The position numbers were made by a program, and so were the translations under genes. Shown one piece after another: positions 59,795-64,000 of a stretch of DNA of 64,000 bases. This DNA is from Macrostomum hystrix (lineage: Eukaryota; Platyhelminthes; Macrostomidae): assembly GCA_950097015.1 (NCBI GenBank), contig CATNEN010000038.1:14378001-14442000 (forward strand), in the 5' to 3' direction. The notes beneath the pieces were generated by a model. The model was not told the origin of the DNA. It did not search any database and saw only the letters and a list, made by a program, of their open reading frames with translations. Position 1 is the first letter of the stretch, and each line of letters starts with the position of its first letter.

Positions 59795-62700
59795 ATGAGC
59801 ACTTATGCAGATCAGGGTGAGGCAACCAGCTTTTTCAAAGCCATGCAGGAATTCGATGACATCGACGCCGACTGGGACGAAGCCGACCAGGCGACCGAAT
59901 CGCGTCCGATTTCTAGGAAAAGTGACGCATCTCGGGTGCAGCTGGCGCCGCCTCCGCAGTCGCCATCAGCTCTGCAGGAGGACGAGAAGAGCCTTATTAA
60001 AGGTGAGCACTATTTTGTTATTTCTTTTTTGTTAGCACTCTGAGCAGCATACGCTCATTCCGATGTATTTTTAGATTTGGACCCTAACTTTAAGTACATT
60101 TTTTATTCAAACAGCGGTATCCCGAATCCCAACAGCTGCACCTTGAATCCTAATTCAATGAGACCTAGGATCTCTAATACATGAGGCAGTGGAGACAGCT
60201 GTACCGGGAATCCCAACACTTGTACCTTAATTAAGATTTCTATTACCAAGAACCGACATTAGTCTCAGAATAATAATTAAGCAATAAAATATATTGAAAC
60301 CTCATGTACATCTCTCGCTAACCAACTCCACTGACTGCCCTATGAATTTCTTTGAATTTGCGAAAGATTCTGCAACTTGGCTCTTGGCCAATCAAAAGAT
60401 TCAAGCTAGAAATACATCTAGACGATGCCCTGAAGATAGCTAGCTAATAAAAATTGACTTGTTCAACATGTACATAATCCTAGCGTAGAAAATGTGACCA
60501 GCGATGTAATAAAAATCTGTACCCTGGGTCAGGGGAATGTTTTATCAAAGCAAAACGATCTTTTTTGCGAACATGCCTGCTTAAACCACTTTTTAAAATA
60601 TTCTCTTTTACGAGGCGTATAAAAAAATTAGTGATTTTAAACCAGCTCAAAAAAGCGAATGGCTTCTACGAGTATGTTCCAGAAGGAAGATCTCAAAGGT
60701 GAGTACGAGTGCACCAGCGTGCTAAAATTCTCAATGAATTGCGCAATAGATTTAATGAAAGCCAATGTGAAGCTTTTACCATTAAGCTAATAGACGTGAC
60801 CTTTAGTGTAACTTTTGTATTCTTTTAGGTTCATTGCGTTCAACAAAACAGCTAATTAGTGTGGTGAAAAATTCCGCATTAATTCTATTTGACCTTAATA
60901 CTCGTATAAATACGGTTTTTTGCAAATTGTCAGTCTGCTTAAAAATAGCTGGCTAGCAAGATTAATTAGCACCTGGAAGTAGAATTCTATTTGATATTAA
61001 ATGACTAGTATTAACTAACTTACCCTGTGGTTCGAGATATGGCATATATAGGAGAGAAAGGAGAAGAATAGGGAGAGAAATAAGGGGGAGAAACGAGGGG
61101 AGAGAGATGAGAGAGATGAGGAAAGAGAAAAAAGAAAAGAAACAAGCTAGAGTCTCCTCTCCCATCATCGTAAAATTCCCTCTCGCTCCTCACTGCATGC
61201 CATGATCTCATCGATTTTCCATCCAGATGCAGCGGACCTCCCAAGCGATGAGGCTACCTTGGCGCTCCGCAAGCCATCGTCGGCAGGCTCTGACTCTGCT
61301 CCCGGTCGGTGCGGCTTCTGGCGCTTGAAATGCGACGCCATCCAGAAGCTGAACCAGTTCGAGCTGTTCCTGGTCCTCCTGACACTGGACGGTCTGGTTG
61401 TCGGCATGCAGGGCGCTCTGAAGTCGGCCCTCTTGACAAAACTTGAGCACCGATTCGGCCTGGACTCGACCACCTCCTCGCTCATCGTGTCGGCCAATGA
61501 CATGGTCTTCCTGCCCAGCGTTCTGCTGGTGTCCTACTTCGGCTCGCTCGGCCATCGACCTCGCCTTCTGGCGCTGAGCTGCTTCGGCTACGGCATCGCC
61601 GGGCTACTGTTCGCCATGCCCTACTTCCTATTTGGCCCGCTGGTGACGCCGGCCGACGATCCCAGCATGGCTAATCAACAGCTGGGCTACACCTGCCCGG
61701 CTTCTGGCTTCAATACCAGCTTCGCCTATGCGGCAACCCGTGCTACCGACTCGATTGCCGCGGACGCCTTAGTGCAGTCCAGAACCGCCCTGGCACTGTT
61801 TATGATTGGCGGCTTCATTGAGGGCATCTCGTCGGCGCCGTTCTGGAATCTTGGCGTGGCTTTCATCGATGACGTCACCGGCGATTTGTCGGGTGTTTTC
61901 ATTGGTCTAATTATTGCGGCAAGGCTGCTGTCGCCGACGCTGGCATATCAGCTCTATGGCAAGGTGGGTCGTCAATTCAACAATTTAATTAGCCAACCCA
62001 ATAGGGCTGAGCGGCAGAGCAGTCTAACTCATTTACCTCCCGCACCAAGGACCCGGAGCTCGATTCCGCGGCGAGGCCACATTCATTTTGCGCGCAGCCG
62101 TGGAGGGAGAAGGCTTAGGGGCTTGTCATACAGTTTACGCCATTGAGGGCCAACCTCCAAGGCACAGTGAAGTGTACTCTGTCTAATCATGAGACAGTCA
62201 AGGCAGACACACTTGTGCAATTGTGTGCCTGCGTACACCTTATTTGCGTTTGTGCTCAGGAGTCGAAATTGGCAGAAATTGACAGAGTCGAAATTGCCTC
62301 CTCGCTGGCTGCGGTTCTAGTGTCACCAAATGATGTGCTATTGCCCGCAAATTTATAAACTGTATTTTAACTTCGTAGGTGTTTGTCCGCCTAAGCGAGA
62401 CACTAATACCGTCTGAGCCGCGCCAGCGGGCCTCGCCCTTCTACATCCCGGCCTGGTGGTTGGGCTTTGTCTGCATCGGCGTCGCTGCGGTGGCTATCAG
62501 CGTGCCGATGGCGATGTTCCCCAAAAAGCCGTACTTCAATGGCGAGAAGTACCGAGCGGCCGTTGGCGGTGACGACACGGACGGGGAGGCCCAGCGGCCT
62601 AGCCTATTCTGTCGCTTGATTCGCCGCATCAACCGTAAGCGGGCAGCTGCGGCGCAGGCTCGACGCGCAGCTGGTCGCCTGGCCTCTGAAACCAGCAGGC

Positions 62701-64000
62701 AGCCAGTTGAGCGAGCCGTCGGCAGTCTGCGCGGGTTCCTAGAGGCTATTAAACGGTTGCTTAGCAACCCGGTGTACGTGTTCCTGCTGCTTGGCAACCT
62801 GTTTGAATTCATGGAGATCAACTGCATCATTGCCTACATGCCGAAATACCTGGAGATGCATTTCCGTATCGGCAGCGGAGACGCTTCCATGCTCACGGGC
62901 ATTGCAGGACCCGGTGCCAACGTCATCGGCATTCTCATCAGCAGCGCCATCGCCTCCCAGGTGGACTGGCGGGTGCCCCAGCTGGCCAAGTTTCACGCCT
63001 GCGTGAACGTGTTCGGCATCCTGGCCGCTCTAATTGGATTCTTCTTCACCTGTCCGCCGGTGTCTTTCATTGGCGGCTTGCCAGAGAACAGGTAGGTGAT
63101 GCCACTTGGCAGTTGATGGACTTTGAAAGAATTCAAGTCAGGATTTGTCCAATGTAGTAAATGCACTTTTTTTTCGCGAACTCCAAATTGATTCGTTACT
63201 GACCACCGCAGCACCTTCGTGCCTGACTGCCTAGCCGGCCTCGGCCCAATGAGACAGTCGCCGTTCTCCACTGGCTGCAGTTGCAACTCCTCAACATTCA
63301 AGCCGCTGTGCATTGACGGCCTGAACTTCTACAGCCCCTGTGCTGCCAACTGCTACATGGTAAGTCACTTCTTGAGGATAGTCGAAAATCGAAACTGACT
63401 ACTCTTAGTAGAGTTGCATAACCGCGGTCATAAGTTAAGAAGTGCTTAGTTTAGCCCGGTGGTAAATAATAATATCAATAAGTGCTGGAGGCTGCGGGAA
63501 ATGGCATATCACTTCTATTATACTAAAAATGAAAATCTTTGTCTATTCTAAAACTGAAACCAGCGAGGAGGCAGTTCTGAGCACAGTAAGCACACGATCA
63601 CACAGGTGCGTACATCTGCCCTGGCTTTCTCATCGTCAGGCAGTGTACACTTTCACTGTGCTTTGGAAGTTAAACCCTCAAGGGCGTAAATTGCACGACA
63701 AGCCCCCAGCCTTCTCACCACGGCTGCGCCCCAAATGAATGTGGCCTCGACGCGGAATCGAGCTCCGGGACCATTTAGCGAGAACAAAACGCGTTAGACT
63801 GCCTGCCACTCACCCCCTCTAGACTAGAGTTTAGACGAACTAGAAAAACGTTCCCTAAGATTTTGAGCTATTTTAACCCTGAAGTGTTTAAACAACCGCG
63901 TGTTCGAACCCCCAGAGCCGCAGCAATGTGTCCTGCAGCTGCGCTGTCAACGGCACGGCCGCCTCCGCGGTGACAACCAACTTCCCGCTGGGCCAGCTGC
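59795..64000 (+). CDS. SLCO/OATP organic anion transporter, 5' part, at least 5 exons
   Basis: Twelve-helix plasma-membrane transporter of organic anions. Exons: 59795-60002, 61227-61963, 62379-63091, 63212-63359, 63916 to beyond the window; phases 1, 0, 2, 0. About 630 residues are visible, so only the C-terminal part is missing. Marks: FELFLVLLTLDGLVVGMQGA (helix 1), FGLDSTTSSLI, FIEGISSAPFWNLGVAFIDD, and the family segment FYIPAWWLGF. After helix 9 comes the Cys-rich Kazal-like loop (PDCLAGLG, GCSCNSS, PLCIDGLNFYSPCAANC, VSCSCAVNG), as expected for OATPs. Intron 2 (61964-62378) contains a SINE family B copy, and intron 4 another. A second possible first exon lies at 60659-60698. I cannot assign the SLCO subfamily. 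Confidence 0.92.
60618..60624 (+). promoter_or_regulatory. TATA box of a candidate internal SLCO promoter
   Basis: TATAAAA lies 41 bp upstream of the ATG of the candidate alternative first exon, leaving room for a start site about 30 bp downstream. Confidence 0.45.
60659..60698 (+). CDS. candidate alternative first exon of the SLCO gene
   Basis: ATG followed by 13 codons (MASTSMFQKEDLK) and one base, then a strong donor AAAG|gtgagt. It ends in phase 1, exactly as the main exon 1 does (AAAG|gtgagc), so either exon can splice to 61227. It would replace the 69-residue acidic N-terminus by 13 residues. No transcript evidence is available here. Confidence 0.5.
61998..62352 (+). mobile_element. 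SINE family B copy in SLCO intron 2
   Basis: Starts with tgagcggcagagcagtctaa, then gagctcgattccgcggcgag, gcgcagccgtggagggagaa, gcctgcgtacaccttatttg and cctcctcgctggctgcggtt, ending tattgcccgcaaattt. It fills most of the 415-bp intron. Confidence 0.82.
63480..63828 (-). mobile_element. SINE family B copy in SLCO intron 4
   Basis: The minus strand begins with the head ggtgagtggcaggcagtcta and gagctcgattccgcgtcgag, and runs through cttgtcgtgcaatttacgcc, agaaagccagggcagatgta and gcctcctcgctggtttcagt. Confidence 0.8.

Overview
This is a window of nuclear DNA from an invertebrate animal. The genes are split by spliceosomal introns with GT..AG borders. The exons are GC-rich and sit in AT-rich non-coding DNA. 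One gene is an AMT-type ammonium transporter, a family that vertebrates lack. The protein set (protocadherin, synaptotagmin-like protein, SLCO/OATP transporter, sperm-tail PG-rich protein, mucin), the very heavy load of short-period tandem arrays and the first exons that open directly after a splice-acceptor-like sequence would fit a free-living flatworm such as Macrostomum. That assignment is an inference and was not tested.

Layout. Minus strand: an AMT ammonium transporter (3213-8144, 5 exons, 490 aa), a peroxisomal phytanoyl-CoA dioxygenase PHYH (11641-15878, 4 exons, 301 aa) and a METTL18-type histidine methyltransferase (16271-17893, 2 exons, 314 aa). METTL18 and PHYH lie head-to-tail with about 390 bp between them. 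Plus strand: a sperm-tail PG-rich repeat protein (21553-23099, 3 exons, 265 aa), a secreted mucin with a 13-residue repeat and an Arg-rich tail (24682-27792, 1036 aa), and a tandem-C2 synaptotagmin-like protein (30762-41186, 7 exons, 577 aa). Minus strand: a 7-EC-domain protocadherin (44359-51565, 7 exons, 1140 aa) that converges on the C2 gene. Plus strand: an SLCO/OATP organic anion transporter (from 59795, running off the right edge), with a probable second promoter and first exon. In every model the exon phases are mutually consistent and the encoded residues read across each junction as expected for the family, except where noted.

The rest is mostly repeats. About 17 tandem arrays with unit lengths of 12 to 39 bp cover roughly 12 kb, close to a fifth of the window. 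Seven introns carry an array, several are almost nothing but array, and neighbouring introns of one gene hold unrelated units. Two tRNA-derived SINE families, here called A and B, are present in at least 14 recognisable full or partial copies in both orientations. Other items include a 32-bp array whose every unit carries an inverted nuclear-receptor half-site pair next to PHYH, a perfect 17-bp hairpin flanked by direct repeats, and a 26-bp palindrome.

The genes do not form one pathway. They are ordinary animal housekeeping, neuronal, ciliary and epithelial functions. The most unusual content is the array-filled introns, the targeting-signal change in PHYH, the loss of calcium ligands in the C2 protein, the chimeric mucin, and the alternative first exon of the SLCO gene.
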